Assembly (NCBI GenBank): GCA_023897205.1
Contig: JAHWDD010000001.1
Span: 6,138,001 to 6,202,000, forward strand
Source of the DNA: Exophiala sp. HKRS030
Lineage: Eukaryota > Ascomycota > Eurotiomycetes > Chaetothyriales > Herpotrichiellaceae
Reading direction: 5' to 3'
DNA length: 64,000 nt
This document shows positions 43,301 to 54,232 of the stretch, piece after piece. Positions within the stretch are counted from its first letter, which is position 1, and each line of letters begins with the position of its first letter. Both the position numbers and the translations under genes were made by a program. The notes below the pieces were generated by a model that searched no databases, was not told the DNA's origin, and saw nothing but the letters and a program-made list of their open reading frames with translations.

Positions 43301-43919
43301 GTTCAGAATTTGCCCGGACAACGCCATCGGTCCTTCGTGATGCGGCGAACTCGGCGACCAGGAATGCTTGTAGTTGTTTCTCAGCATGTTTTTGCGCGCG
43401 AATCTTTTCCTTTTGTTCTTTTTTCAGCGTCTTCTTGAGGAGGCGTCGTTGTTTCTCCTGCTGTTCCAACGTCTCAATGTGCCATGAAGGTAGCCGATAT
43501 GGCGAGTCATATGTGACATCCGGTCCAGAAACCAGTGGTCGACTTATCGTAGAGATGGGTGAGTCTCGATATGGGCTCAATGCTGCCGCTTCCTGCTGAC
43601 GGTGCAACGTGGACAACGAGTCGAAACTCCCAGATCTGATGAGAACCCTAGAGAGAGCATCGGAGGCAGGAACATCTTGAGCATTTCCCGCTCGGTGATG
43701 ATGCGGTTGAGTCTGTACTTTGCGCAAGAGAGCCTGATGACCATGTAAGTGAGTTGGTAGATCACTAGGATGGGAAGATTGCTGTTGACGCAATTGTTGC
43801 TGAACTTGTGGCGCTACATGAAACAATTGCTTGATGTCGTCAGCAGATTCATCATGGATGCTGGTTCTGGCTCGGATGTCTAGTTGTTGGTCTCGGGTTC
43901 GGTAAGGTAGGGCAGCCAT
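40329..43919 (-). CDS. Large fungal protein with ZZ-type and C2H2-type zinc fingers
   Basis: A single exon of 1196 residues from the ATG at 43919 (MAALPYRTRDQQ). Function unknown; probably a nuclear regulator. Around residues 345-395 a ZZ-type finger reads CMRCDKCERPIQQDQIYYHCSICNDGDRMLCHSCDRAG...CRHPL. Residues about 460-515 are a coiled coil (REHDLVYREKDVVLREQSAALREQQ). Near residues 620-700 is the fungal C2H2-like array YACPYCKYDKSRY...CASGFWKDPSRLKQHLYRVHYRRLHCTRCWNKFGDKDGLDRHML, followed by the usual acidic segment CPEKFGEEEFVEIH. The rest is Ser/Pro/Gln-rich and likely disordered. The array with its RLKQHLYRVH and WYTIYGILFPG wording belongs to a common uncharacterised Pezizomycotina family. 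The ZZ finger in the same protein is less usual. Confidence 0.85.
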   Translation of the reverse strand: MAALPYRTRDQQLDIRARTSIHDESADDIKQLFHVAPQVQQQLRQQQSSHPSDLPTHLHGHQALLRKVQTQPHHHRAGNAQDVPASDALSRVLIRSGSFDSLSTLHRQQEAAALSPYRDSPISTISRPLVSGPDVTYDSPYRLPSWHIETLEQQEKQRRLLKKTLKKEQKEKIRAQKHAEKQLQAFLVAEFAASRRTDGVVRANSEPSKPRSAKTFAADMVHKLSLNRSKSIKNPLQRLGRHATRNKDKDLHKPSSNPPTLDDFASKDAVRQYFNPPQHHPLAAELPAELPAELPQYTKFQDETSTQDNKPLTLLEDISKPGPNLAPNPIPEHLESPPSQKVAPRCMRCDKCERPIQQDQIYYHCSICNDGDRMLCHSCDRAGESCRHPLTEMVRSVSKAQFAPPKTRARSTDRQHTVHTTASPETKHDLTDPIDASLLQGDSSQVKLPDLPVDHRVKDPRQSEDAMKELELLRREHDLVYREKDVVLREQSAALREQQASLREQESALATRQHLFNMQLQSAMAQKLCEAATGVGAQFQDLQSDAHITTHANKRKAGGGQTPITSHNSTGSNHKVSPRRSLPEQQQDDEGEDESGSGSPKKIKQDPDSTSSPEKLYACPYCKYDKSRYSEANLQEKQYRGCASGFWKDPSRLKQHLYRVHYRRLHCTRCWNKFGDKDGLDRHMLEPNACSPAECPCPEKFGEEEFVEIHRKRPAMAAEDVWYTIYGILFPGQPLPSSPYAEKDDAQSPAAASPTSPEWRDTLGSFCQELEARLDQQANVVGEDVRQIIRDTMTDMLRQLGPTSRTSHDSPRHVRGASNSGLRSISLTPYSSIPASPVDGVGASKSAVNIKKERQGSMLLAPFTSIPTSPGNGNCATISSSSARLSSHQDSFSTSLPSRSARQDDLVRPSHKIRTAGQQPHNLVTNFVLPTTSVVGDPANDQYDDECHSWSYGDELGHAIASVPPEQWPFQPPAVDAWNQIPYWSDPGSSGSKGATLVARSGTLEQPTQGPSNMLTEAGGDGVFGVPDRRQPSVTTNMQASSQGRQPGGTSFKVPFIAFSNTRNLELVSPSSQQMKPRLNHSTTASLDSGYGSMSRRLNDASTPMNLTPTEAMRVMKDSTNLPSEEIERSPSPLSESEMNLDALDIPYQQHLGEGLDMEPDDSGNVGAQWLSEYPSARYSGIVAQDRHWMGPVSPS

Positions 43920-44831
43920 GTTCGTGGATGATCTGCGTTTGTACAACGTCTACCCACAATCGGCTCACGTGGCAAAACGAAGATACGTTGATGATGTGGC
44001 AATTCGACAGTGGAATGATTCCTGAGAAAACAACACTCTGACTGAGGCAGTCAGAGCCTGAATTGTCGAAAGGAAAGGCAACCATTTTGAAGCAGCTTGT
44101 GAGAACTCACAGGTGTTCAATGCAGGCCGTTTCCGCAAGCCGCATGCCGCACGCCGCAGGCTGCACACTAGAAGACAGCTTGTGTGGTGGGACTTTCTGA
44201 CTACATGTTCAGGTACGATTTAGGGCCACGAGCGTGGTGTAGGCCGGGGACAATTCACCCCTCCAGCTCTTGCTTGGAGACCCCTAAGCAGGCCTTACGG
44301 GGGACAGAACACGACAGACTTACCTGGGTGCATTGGGGCACTGCTCCATTCACGAAGAATGAGTCTGTTAATTGGACTGAAGATGGCCCCCAGAAATTGG
44401 CAGAAAGTCTCCGTCAAGCAAGGCGCCCACCGGTTTCCACCCACATTGGATCAATATCCCCCTCGGCGCCACATCTCTCCGTCATCTTCAGCCACCAGAG
44501 CCACAGGAGTCTGCCTTGCCAAGTGGATCGAAGTTGTAGAGCAGTGGCTCCCTCATTGGCTGAACAGTCGACTTTATCGCTCATAACCCTGGTGGTTGAC
44601 GTGCTCAGATTCCACGCCGAGGCATCTTCTTATGACTGTATAGCATGTACCAAGGTAAGCTGAGACGATTGGTAATTGAATGTCGAAGACGCTGAGAAAG
44701 GATTGGTAGTTTCTCAACGACATCTCAAGAGCCTCAAGAGCTTGTTCTCTTTACCACAAGTGGTCCCCGGGAACCCCGGTACTAGAAAGACACAAAGGAG
44801 ACATTTCACCTCTTGCAATCACTACTCCACA
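43920..44831. other. Divergent intergenic, nothing recognised
   Basis: Between the zinc-finger gene (-) and the CoA-binding gene (+). A 159-codon frame at 44184-44663 lacks any recognisable domain and is not called. Confidence 0.5.
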
Positions 44832-45392
44832 ATGGCCATGGACGCCGCAGCAAAGCGGTTTTTCGCAACACCAACGTTCGCTGTAGCGGGTGCGAGTCAA
44901 GACCAAGCCAAATTTGGATATAAAAGTAAGGGAAACAACGACCCCTCCTCATCATCCATGCAAAACAAAAAGACCATGTCATGACTCCGTTTCTCTGCCC
45001 CTCTAGTTTTCGCGTGGTACCACCAACACTCGTTGCCGGTCATACCGATCAACCCCAGTCGGCCGACCATCTCGGTCCCCTCCAAATCCTATGACACGGT
45101 AGCCAATGTCTCAGCACTTCCAAACCCTGCCGAGACAGCCTTGTCGGTCATTACGCCACCCCCAGTGACGCGGAAGCTGTTGCAGGAGGCCAAGGCCGCG
45201 GGCATCAAAGCTGTATGGTTCCAACCAGGTAGCTTTGAAGACCAAGATTTGCAGTTTGCAAAGGAGAATTTCGAAAGTGCCATTGGTGGATATGAAGATG
45301 GCACCGTTGGTGGTGAGGGTTGGTGCGTCTTGGTGGATGGTGAGAATGCTTTGGATGCCGCTGGACGGGCGTGGAGGAAACAAAAGCTCTGA
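44832..45392 (+). CDS. CoA-binding-fold protein (CoA_binding_2-like)
   Basis: A small protein with the Rossmann-like CoA-binding fold found in succinyl-CoA ligases and the YccU family; its ligand and role in fungi are not settled. Exons are 44832-44925 and 45007-45392 (81-nt intron), giving 159 residues. The junction gives FGYK|IFAWYHQHSLPVIPINP. Motifs: FAVAGASQDQAKFGYK (the glycine-containing first strand and loop), VIPINPSRPTI, the LSVITPPPVTRKLLQEA segment, and IKAVWFQPGSFEDQDLQFAKENF (normally 'vWlQpG'). Two in-frame ATGs lie at the start (MAM). Length and motif order match the fungal single-domain members. Confidence 0.88.
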
Positions 45393-45678
45393 ACATTACA
45401 GGATTCAGAGTGTTCTAGTGGACTTCTTGTTTTCGAATTAACAGAGTGATAATCACGTTTACAACGACTACAGCCAGGACTTTTACTCCGGTCACAAATT
45501 CGAATACATGTGGGCTATACAACGCTGTGCAAACATATCAAATTGAGAATCTGAGGAACGCATAATCAGGCAGCAGCAAGCCGTGCTATCCGTTGCCCAG
45601 CTATCTGTTGTGGTGATTTATGAATGATCAACTGACGCTTGCACATGAAGAAAGTCGTCCTAAATCATGCCTCCCGAA

Positions 45679-47492
45679 TCACTCCTTGACGCTCTTGCGA
45701 TGCCCAAATCTCATATTCTCCATGGCATCGCCTTCCTCCACCGTAGCTTCCCCACCGTCGACCTTTGCCGAGCGAAGTTCCTGCTCAGTGATGGTCTTGA
45801 CCGGGCCTTCGAACCAATTCTTCGCTCCCCACTTGGGGAAGAACCAACCCACTAAGCTGATGATACTGATAATCCCAATGCAAATTGGTGCGTAGTTCAA
45901 CGTATTATGGTCGACAGGATACAATTGAGGAAGCAGTAGCACGACAAAGAGGAACATGATCCACACTGTCGCGATGATTGAACATGGTAGAGAGAATTTT
46001 CCGAGATTCCACTTTCCCGGTACAAAATCCTTGCGACCCACTGTCTGGCGTGCAACGATGGGAATAAGATAGCTGAAGTTTGTGCTTATTGTGGCCGTGG
46101 CTGTAATGGCAGAAAAGGCGACTGTCGATCCTATTACGGCCGTTGTGATGGCCACGCTAAGGAAGTAAACCAGTAGAGCGGCATTGACGGCCATCTTGCG
46201 TGAGGACAACTTGCGGAAAAATCGACCGAAGGGGAGAACGTGGTCACGCGAGATGGCGTACGTGACTCGTTGTGCGGAAAGGAAACAGCTCGCAGTAGCA
46301 CAAGTGCTATCAACCCAAAGAATGACGAGAATTGCTACAGCGCCGTTCTCGCCAATCAGTTGAACCAGATATTCTGCCCAATTGTTGGCATATGTTCCCG
46401 CAATGATCCCGTCGAAGTTCTGGATGCAGAATAGGATGATGATGAGAGTAGGGACCGATAGGAGCCATGATGAAAAGGTAGATACCCACATGCCTCTTGC
46501 GACAACGACTGAGGCTTGCTTGGTCTCCTCCGATAGATGTGCACTGGCGTCGTAACCATAGAAGACCCAAGCACCAAAGAGAACGGATATAACCCTGTTA
46601 CACGGATATTAGAAATTGGGTAGACTTGGGAGCGACAATTGACGCAGAACTACACGATCTTGACAGGTCGAGAGAATTTGAATACTACTCACCAACAATA
46701 AGCATCTGACGCCTGCTTTGTTTCTCCAAGATTTATCCCATTGTAGAACAACCCAAACACTCCGTAGCTGGTGTTGAAGTGTTGCTGAGAAGCCTTGATC
46801 GGGAACCAAATCCAGTAGAGGAAGAACAACGAGAAGAAGATAAAAATAGCAAACCGAAAGTAGAGCTGAAGCAACCTCGGGCTGTAGACGTTAGGAATCA
46901 TGGCAAACAACAGGCCGATGCTGGTCAATAGCCACAAGAACCAGCCTTTGTACAGAACCTCTGCATCTGGATACTTGATCTGGAGTGCAGAAATCAGGAA
47001 ATTGGTCGCTCCTTGTTGAACACCAGGGACCACTGAGATCCAACCAGCGAAATTCCACCACGCTGTCATCCAGCTGAGGAACGGTCCATACTTGACGCCT
47101 CCTAGTCGATAGCTCCAGAAGTATATGCCACCGGTCGTAGGAAGACTAGCACCGAGCTCTGCCATGACCAAACTCACAATGCACGAAAACCCGCCAACCA
47201 TAGTCCAATTGGCGAAGGCTGCTTTGGGTCCGCCAGTGTACATGACAAAACCAAACAGGACAGGAATGCCAGAGATGAAATTCATGGTTGAGAAGGTGGC
47301 GGCCCAAGATTCAAAGAATCCCAGACAGCGCACGAATTCTTGCTTGTATCCGAGTGTGGCCAGATGATACTCATCGTGAGTGAGGATGAGGCCAGTTGAG
47401 GCTCCTTCTTTGACAGAGGTGGTATCGGAAGGTGGGTCAGATGGTGTCTTGACGTCTTTGTGAGAAGGAATCTTCTGAACCGTGGAAGCCAT
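45679..47492 (-). CDS. APC-superfamily permease, GABA/choline type
   Basis: A plasma-membrane transporter of the fungal UGA4/HNM1-like group (GABA, choline or other amines). Exons are 46693-47492 and 45679-46594 (98-nt intron), giving 571 residues; Trp is split TG|G at the junction (DAYCW|VISVLFGAWVFYGYDASAHLSEET). Typical wording: LATLGYKQEFVRCLGFFESWAATFSTMNFISGIP, FSCIVSLVMAELGASLPTTGGIYFWSYRL, FLSWMTAWWNFAGW, and CFLSAQRVTYAISRDHVLPF. About 12 spans are visible. The N-terminal cytoplasmic tail is Ser/Lys-rich. Substrate cannot be told from sequence. HGATAR sites lie upstream near 47547 and 47826. The NCS1 permease gene lies next upstream in the same orientation. Confidence 0.9.
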
Positions 47493-48818
47493 GGTCGTCC
47501 TTGAAGTCGTGAGGGAGTTTCAGAAGCTGATCAGAAAGCCGACGGCGATAAAAACGTGCATACGGAACTTGGACAACAGAGCGACACCTTGAAGCAGCGA
47601 TCAGTCGCCTATTATGCAAGCTTGACCAGGAGGTCCATTACTCTAGCATCTTGCATTACCAAGATACCAACTCGTACAGACTCCATGAATCACGACGGAG
47701 ATTTGCGCCCAAACGTCCAAACGAGCGTAGGGGTCCATGTGGCCTTGATTGATATCGGGACGGTTCAAGAACTCAAGAACCATTAGTGTTGCCCAAGCAG
47801 TCGGCCTTAACTAGATCAAGCTTGTTATCAGAGAAAGCTGACGCCTTGCTGCGGACATGGTAGCCACGGTGGGCTGGTAGCTTATTGAGAAGGCAAAGTT
47901 CTGGGTTGTCCATTTGTCATGCTATGCCATTTCAGGTGTGAAGTTGCGGAGAAGGCGATTGCAGGAGATTGATTCGCTTTCATGCAAAAGACGTTCACCA
48001 TTTAAAGGTGGCCAGCCGAGGCCAGTCCATCTTTATCAGCGGATGGGCAACCTAACGAATGGCAAGCGCATAACGCGGCTTGTATCTCAGCAGGGTTGTG
48101 TCTTATCATCTCGCATTTGAATTGACTCTTCGGTAGGGTCTCCTCGTGGCATATAGCGCTTTTCGTGTGGACTTTCTCCAGATTTCGTCATGATTAGGAA
48201 GTCAGAATGCTACCAATTTCGCACAATTTCGCAGTAGCTTCTCGGCCTATCATGGGCCCCCGATAGCTTACTGGTTTGCGACTGGCGTTGGAAAAGTTTC
48301 CAGTAACCTAACTGTCGGATCCGTTCCTTGCACTGGTCGTTTTGCCTTGTGGTGGCATGTCACTTCGCGAAGTGCCCACACTTTGGAATTCCCATTTCAT
48401 TTGGCATACATGGCATAGGGAAATTTGGGCTTTGGGAGCATGCTCATGGAACACGGGTATAGGGCATATCGGACCAGGGTTTGAGCCCGACTCGCCGCTG
48501 TAAGACCACAACGTCGATTATTTGAAAGAAATATGGAAAGTGATATAATTCCGAATTGGTCCAAGGTCGGAGTTTGTTGGGACGCGGTCGACAACCTGCG
48601 TGGGCTACTGACTCTGACAATAAGGTAGAGCACCACTACAATCTGGGAGTTCTGATTTGATCTTGCATACAGGTGTGAGGCCATGCCACAAGACCAGAGC
48701 TTATATCTTACACATCTGAAAACATCCCCACGCGCCGTTTTGGGAAATAACAAACCTACTCGGCTAAATGAGAGTGATATTGTTGTACGAACCAAAGCTC
48801 TGCCGTTAGGCGCCTCTA
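47493..48818. other. Intergenic, nothing recognised
   Basis: Promoter of the GABA/choline-type permease and 3' side of the NCS1 gene. GATA cores near 47547 and 47826. Short frames lack domains. Confidence 0.5.
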
Positions 48819-50567
48819 CTATCTTCCAGTCTTCTTCCGTTCGAGATATCTGAGAGGGAAATAGCACAACAACGTTATGGCTCCAGACATGTAAATGCCA
48901 ACATCACCGCCATAGGGGCCGAATTTTCTTGCGATAGGTCCGACGTACTATATCATCACACGCATTAAATTTACGTTATCGAAGAATAGGGAGAGGGGAC
49001 GGATGTCGGTAAACTCACCCAAACTTGAGCCATTCCAGGAAGTCCACCAGCGAGATAACCTGCCAACAAGGAGAAGACGGCGGCGGCACCCCATGGAAGT
49101 TCGTGGGGTTTGTCCCACGCATCAAGGTTGTAACCTTCTCCAGAACGTTTGCGGAACCACTGATCTTCGACAAGGAGGATACAGGTGAAGCTGATAGTCC
49201 AGTATCCCAGCAGTGAGACGAAATTGGACACGATAGTCGATAAGTGATCTTTACCGACGATGGCAATAATGGCGATGACGAGAGCGACCAAGAAAGACCA
49301 GACGAACCGGGGTATGGCGTGGAAAATATGACCAAGGAGTTGTAATGACAGACCGGATGAATAGTTGATGGCGACGTTGTTGCCGATCACGCTAAAGGTC
49401 AATATGATCAGGCAGAATTTCGACCATCCAAGGGGGTGGAAGATTGCTCTCAACAAGCCTCCCAGACCATGATCTTCGTACGCCACAGAGTAAGGAGGGT
49501 ATTTGTTGGATAGAGCGGCATTGCCGATGCATACTCCAACGATAGTGCAGAAAGTGGTAGGAAGGACCACCCCGGCGAGGGTCAGGAAAAAGACTTTCCA
49601 CGACTTTGTCTTTGCGGGATAATTGCAATAATAATCGGAAGCGATAGAGCACCAACCACTGGCACTGGAGAAGTTGATGGCCATGAAACTCAGCCAACTA
49701 CCTGCATATTCCTTACCAGACCCGAAGCCAGGCGCAGAAGGGCTAACATGAGGTGCAGCTTGGCCGACCAAGATCAGCAGCAGCGTGAATGAAACCGTCC
49801 AGCTGTATTTCTCGTATGTGTGAATGATGGCGAATCCGAAGACGGAGATGACATAGGAAATGACGGCCACGATGATACATCCGATAGCGACGGACATGTT
49901 CCAGTCGGAGACAGCACTGAGCATTTGACCGGTGATGACGACGTTGACGACAGCAAATCCACCACCAACGACGACATTGAGAACACTGCAGAGTTTGGCA
50001 CCCCAGAATCCGAATGAATATCGAGATGTCGCAATTGCTCGCAGACCGGTCTTGGGGCCAAGAGTGCCACAGTACGCAGTGCAAAGAGCTCCCAGAAAGG
50101 TGCCGACAACGACGCCAGCACACGCATCTGGCAGCGTCAAGCCGAATTCAGGACCCAATACTCCGATTGGAAGAGTTCCTAGAATGACAAGCGGTCAATT
50201 CGAGGTCTCTTGGAGATTCCCTTGCGTCGTTTCGGCTCTGGGGAAACCGCATGGACTTACCAACATGACATGTCATAGACCACCACATCAAGAATGTATT
50301 GACGAGATGAGGCGGACGCTTCTCTTCCTCTGGTATACGATCGATTCCTTGAGTCTCAATGCCCATCTTCTCATCGAGCCACATTTCTCCCTTATTCATG
50401 TATCGCAAAGGGGCAATGACATTTTGAAAATGCTTTGCTTTGGGGATGGCCGGAGTGACGCTTCCATTACTTACGTCTGGCTGCACCGCAGGTTCCGGAG
50501 GACTTGATCTCTTCTCAAGATCGACTTTGTTCGGATCCGGATCGAGAGTTGAAGATGAGGATGGCAT
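48819..50567 (-). CDS. NCS1-family purine-cytosine permease (FCY2/Fcy21-like)
   Basis: A plasma-membrane proton symporter for nucleobases, Fcy subgroup. Exons are 50261-50567, 49019-50178 and 48819-48947 (introns of 82 and 71 nt), giving 531 residues. The N-terminal motif reads MGIETQGIDRIPEEEKR; junction 1 gives LVNTFLMWWSMTCHVG|TLPIGVLGPEFGLTLPDA. Further: LGPKTGLRAIATSRYSFGFWGAKLCSVLNVVVGGGFAVVN, FGFAIIHTYEKYSW, FSSASGWCSIASDYYCNYP and FSVIGNNVAINYSSGLSLQLLG. The last exon adds YVGPIARKFGPYGGDVGIY, a membrane span and a basic tail. The subgroup is clear from the N-terminal and RYSFGFWG blocks. The exact base transported (cytosine, adenine, hypoxanthine) is not determined. Confidence 0.93.
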
Positions 50568-52158
50568 CTTGAAGACGTCGTGCTTAGGATGTGGTGGACG
50601 TTTGGCGTAGAGTGAAATCTTTCGCAGTGTTGGCTTTGAGGACGACGCAAATCTTGGACAATTCACTCAGGTGTGAACACTTTATTGTAGATAAAGACCT
50701 TCAGAAGAGTATTTACCCTTGTCCTCATCGAGACAACCTTGCCGGCTACGCACCTGGCTTGGAGGAACGCACGAACAGGCTCAGGTAGCACAGGTAACCC
50801 TATCGCATGGACGATCGACCAGGATGTAACATATCGCGTTGCCACTCTAAGCAGAAACAAGGCCGAGCAACCAACGATAACGGCGACTGCACGGCTGACT
50901 TGCGTACATTTTTGCTGTCGTCTGAGAAATCAAGGTCGAGTTTGCTGATAAGGACGAGCCAGTCGGACAATCGTCGCGGACCGGAGTGTCACCTGTTCAG
51001 GACGCAAAGGATGTATCTTTAGCCTCGGCCATGACCCCTTTGCAATGGCACCAATATCTCTAGTGGTCTGTAGCGTTTCATTTTTCGAGAAGCTTGGTGT
51101 ACCACGAGACGTGAACCTCTAAACCCTAAGCATGTTGGGGCTGGACTCTCCACAGAAATCGAGGTAGCTCATTTGACGACGGCAGGGATCTGCTGCGCAA
51201 ACGACGACAGCGGCGCCCCGGGCGTCACTTGGCGTGAGAGATAAGCATCGTTAAGCTCGCAGAGCCTATTGCTTATTGAGCTTCCACTTTGGCCTAGTCA
51301 TTGGCGTTCTTATCTTTGAAGCCATTCTAATAGCGGATGATGAGAAGCATTTGGAGCGAGGATTGTGCCACGGTTCGGTGCCTGCCCTGTTCTTCAAGCC
51401 AGTGTCCTGGAGTGCATCTGTTTGTTATACTTTTTAATAGTCCTGTCAGCATCATGATCAAGTCAGCATCTGCAGATACCTTCAGAAAGCATATTGATTG
51501 ACCGCAACTAGGTCAGGCAACGAATGATTAAAACGGAATCTAGCAAGATTGTTTGCATTGAAGAACAACTCTGTCATCAAATACGACGAATACAGCGACT
51601 CAGAAAGGATGGAAAGATAAGAGTAAGAAGGATCATCCTGAGTATAGAATTGGAAGAAGCAGCACTGTCCATGAAAGAAATCTCTTTGCTTTTCACCTTA
51701 CGCCTTCGCTCAAAACGAATACTAATCTCACCACAACATACATTGCCACCAGAAGTAAGCAACCAGTTCGACAGCATAACATGACGACGGTCCGCATGCT
51801 CAAACTGAAAGTACCGCTTTCTTGTGGTACTCAGGACTCAATGCTGAGATACTCCTGCTGACATTGGCTTCCTACGATTGACGCTGAAGCATCCATAGCT
51901 GTCGGTATGAGATGCCAACCCTCAACTGAGTATGTGGAACAGTGAAATGGTGGGAGCTCCTTCAGGAAACCCCAAGATACCAGTAGGGCCTAATTGAATC
52001 TATCCGTGGAGATCCGATTGGTGGAATATGGCAAGCACACCTTTATCGTGGAAGAAGAGTTCTAGAACTCGATTTGTCAGGTGTGCGATTCCATGCTTCC
52101 GTCTCTGATTCAACAATAGCCAGGTTACAGACCAGCACAACCAGCACTGTCGTGTTTT
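50568..52158. other. Intergenic with GATA sites near the NCS1 gene
   Basis: No gene recognised over 1.6 kb. Upstream of the permease, GATA cores lie at 50801 (minus strand), 50876 and 50947, about 235-380 bp before the ATG. Confidence 0.5.
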
Positions 52159-52428
52159 CTAGCCGCGAATCTTCCTTAAAGAGGAGGCAATCTTGTCTAG
52201 GTGTGGGTGTTGTCGACGTGACTTGATACTAGACTCTGAGGCAGATTCTTTGAAGGATTCGATTTCTTTTGATTGCCATTTTGACCATCGTTCTTGTTGA
52301 ATGCGCATTTGCTTTGTGATTTTGTCATGCATTTCGGAGCATGCGCTTTGTGAAGAATGTTTGGAAGATATCGACGATGAGTGACTCCTTTGCATGGGGC
52401 TTTGTTCTGTGGACAGAGACGATGACAT
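52159..52428 (-). CDS. Small Ser-rich, basic hypothetical protein (89 aa)
   Basis: Not recognised. The ATG at 52428 has a favourable fungal context (TTCAAAATGTC), and a pyrimidine-rich leader and T run lie just upstream. The first third is Ser-rich (MSSSLSTEQSPMQRSHSSSISSKHSSQ). The rest is a charged, probably helical segment (MHDKITKQMRIQQERWSKWQSKEIESF) with a basic Ser/Arg end. No membrane span or cysteine pair. It could be a real small protein or a chance frame in a 3.6-kb stretch otherwise without genes. Confidence 0.4.
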   Translation of the reverse strand: MSSSLSTEQSPMQRSHSSSISSKHSSQSACSEMHDKITKQMRIQQERWSKWQSKEIESFKESASESSIKSRRQHPHLDKIASSLRKIRG

Positions 52429-54232
52429 TTTGAAGAAGCAGATATGGAGAGAGTATTGAGGTCGTTTTTTTTTCCACGATACTTTTGCAGAGAGACTACA
52501 ATGATATGAAACGAATGGAAGGGCCTGGGTCTATATCAATGAAGTAGATACGAGGAATTGCCATGTCACAGCGGGAGATGGATTGCGTGACACTTCGATA
52601 GACTGTCATGGCACTTCCACACATGCGTTTGTCATGATCAAGGCGCGGAGGCAAAACAACCTACCGAACTTGATTGTGTTTCGAGTAACAATGCGGGTGG
52701 TCTTCGTAATTCAGAGCACAGCCTCAGAGGCAGATGAGGAAGCATTCGGCGGAGTTGATTGAGAGGGGCATAGTTGACGCGGCCCACGCTCGAAAGGGCC
52801 ATGGTAGCGAAGTGCATGCCGATATAACCTTGAGGCCCTTCAAGGGTAACTTACGCGGTATCCTTACTCTGGACTCTGGAGATAAGAGGCAGCTTTTAAG
52901 CGGCAACCAGTCCGATCAAGGGGCCCTATTGGACTTTTGGGGAAATTCCATCGGCCTTGGCCCTCGATCTCTAGGTTGGCTGCGGGCTTTAAGCAAATGC
53001 CGGAACTCAGCCGAAAACTGAGGGAATTAGTGGACGGACATTGATATAGAGGCATCCGTACTCACATTGGAGAGATTTACGTTGTAGTCGCACGACGATG
53101 GGGTAAACAAAGTACCATGACCCCACATACAGGTGCGATGAGTCAAGTGGTATATCCCAAAGCGGTAATGCAGGTAGCAAAGACATCAGAAAGTCGAACG
53201 TGGAAATGTTGTCCCTGTAGCATGCGTCAAAAACAGCGGATGAAGAATAGAAGTATGGCTCAAGGTTGAGGATATCGGCATTGGTTAATGAGAAGGAACT
53301 TTGATGAGAAAATGTGGAGGGATTATCCTCCAACCAACTTATGTAGACCATTCCTGTTCAGACTGTCACCGAAGATCAGTGAGCGGACAATTGAAGCTAT
53401 CTTGGTTCTTGAGGAGAGGGTGCACATAGAGAACGTGGAGGAGCAGTGAGACCTAGAATGTCAGGGATAAACATGGTTGCTGGGTTACCATTATCACCCA
53501 AACAGAAGAATTGGGGCTAACAAGAATTAGTGGGCTAAGGGGCACAAGGGGCCACTAGGGGCTAATGGTCACCTACCAGTAGTGTTTCCAATGTCAACAT
53601 AGATTCTGATTCTGCATTTCAGGAGATACAATCTTCATTACTCTTCCTTCTTATAATTTCATTTACACCACAAAGAACGTGACAACATCAGAACTCTTGT
53701 GTGTCGAAGGTTCAACTGTCTAGACAAGCTATAGCTTTACTACAACAGCAAATATGGTAAGTGCAACTTTGGTTTTTGTTGATGCAGTTCAATTTGGGAC
53801 ATTAGGGAAGGGACGATCCGACGGGTGGACAATCACACAATTGAATCGGCAAGAGCGAGAGAGTCACAACAAGGAAGTCACGAGAGTTGCAAGGGTCACG
53901 AGGTTCATGGAATTCATGGAGGGTATACCCGACAAGCACAAACTCTCAACCTCTCAATTCCTCCTCCCTAACAACCACCACCGCCTTTGATTTCCTCAAC
54001 CTTTCCGCCTTGTTGGTTCTTGGGTCTTTGCTGCCCGCACAACGCACGGCACAACGTGACTTGGAGACACGACCAGGCCTGTCAGCAACAAACAAACGCC
54101 ATCGTCCCGCACCCTCAGCCCTCCTACATCAATTTTCCACCTCCCTCCTCAAACATCCATCTCCCTCCGTATCAGCCTTTCTCGTCGAATTCTTCATCTA
54201 AACATTGGAACATCACATTTTCCTGTTCCATC
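52429..54232. other. Intergenic and probable leader of the myosin light chain gene
   Basis: Holds a G-rich quadruplex-like block (53532-53561) and an ATG followed directly by GTAAGT (53754-53762), which looks like a 5' splice site. About 53940-54232 is pyrimidine-rich, as in fungal leaders. No other gene seen. Confidence 0.45.
53532..53561 (+). other. G-quadruplex-type motif
   Basis: Four runs of three or four G (53532, 53539, 53548, 53558) with loops of 4-6 bases. A further GGGG lies at 53513. Three of the runs are followed by CTAA. It lies 670 bp upstream of the myosin light chain ATG. Confidence 0.5.

Noticed and set aside
44184..44663. 159-codon frame upstream of the CoA-binding gene
   Set aside because: Composition and lack of motifs look non-coding; overlapped by other random frames.
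53007..53351. 114-codon minus-strand frame upstream of the myosin light chain gene
   Set aside because: Has an ATG but no domain, no splice partner and no conservation clue; not distinguishable from chance.
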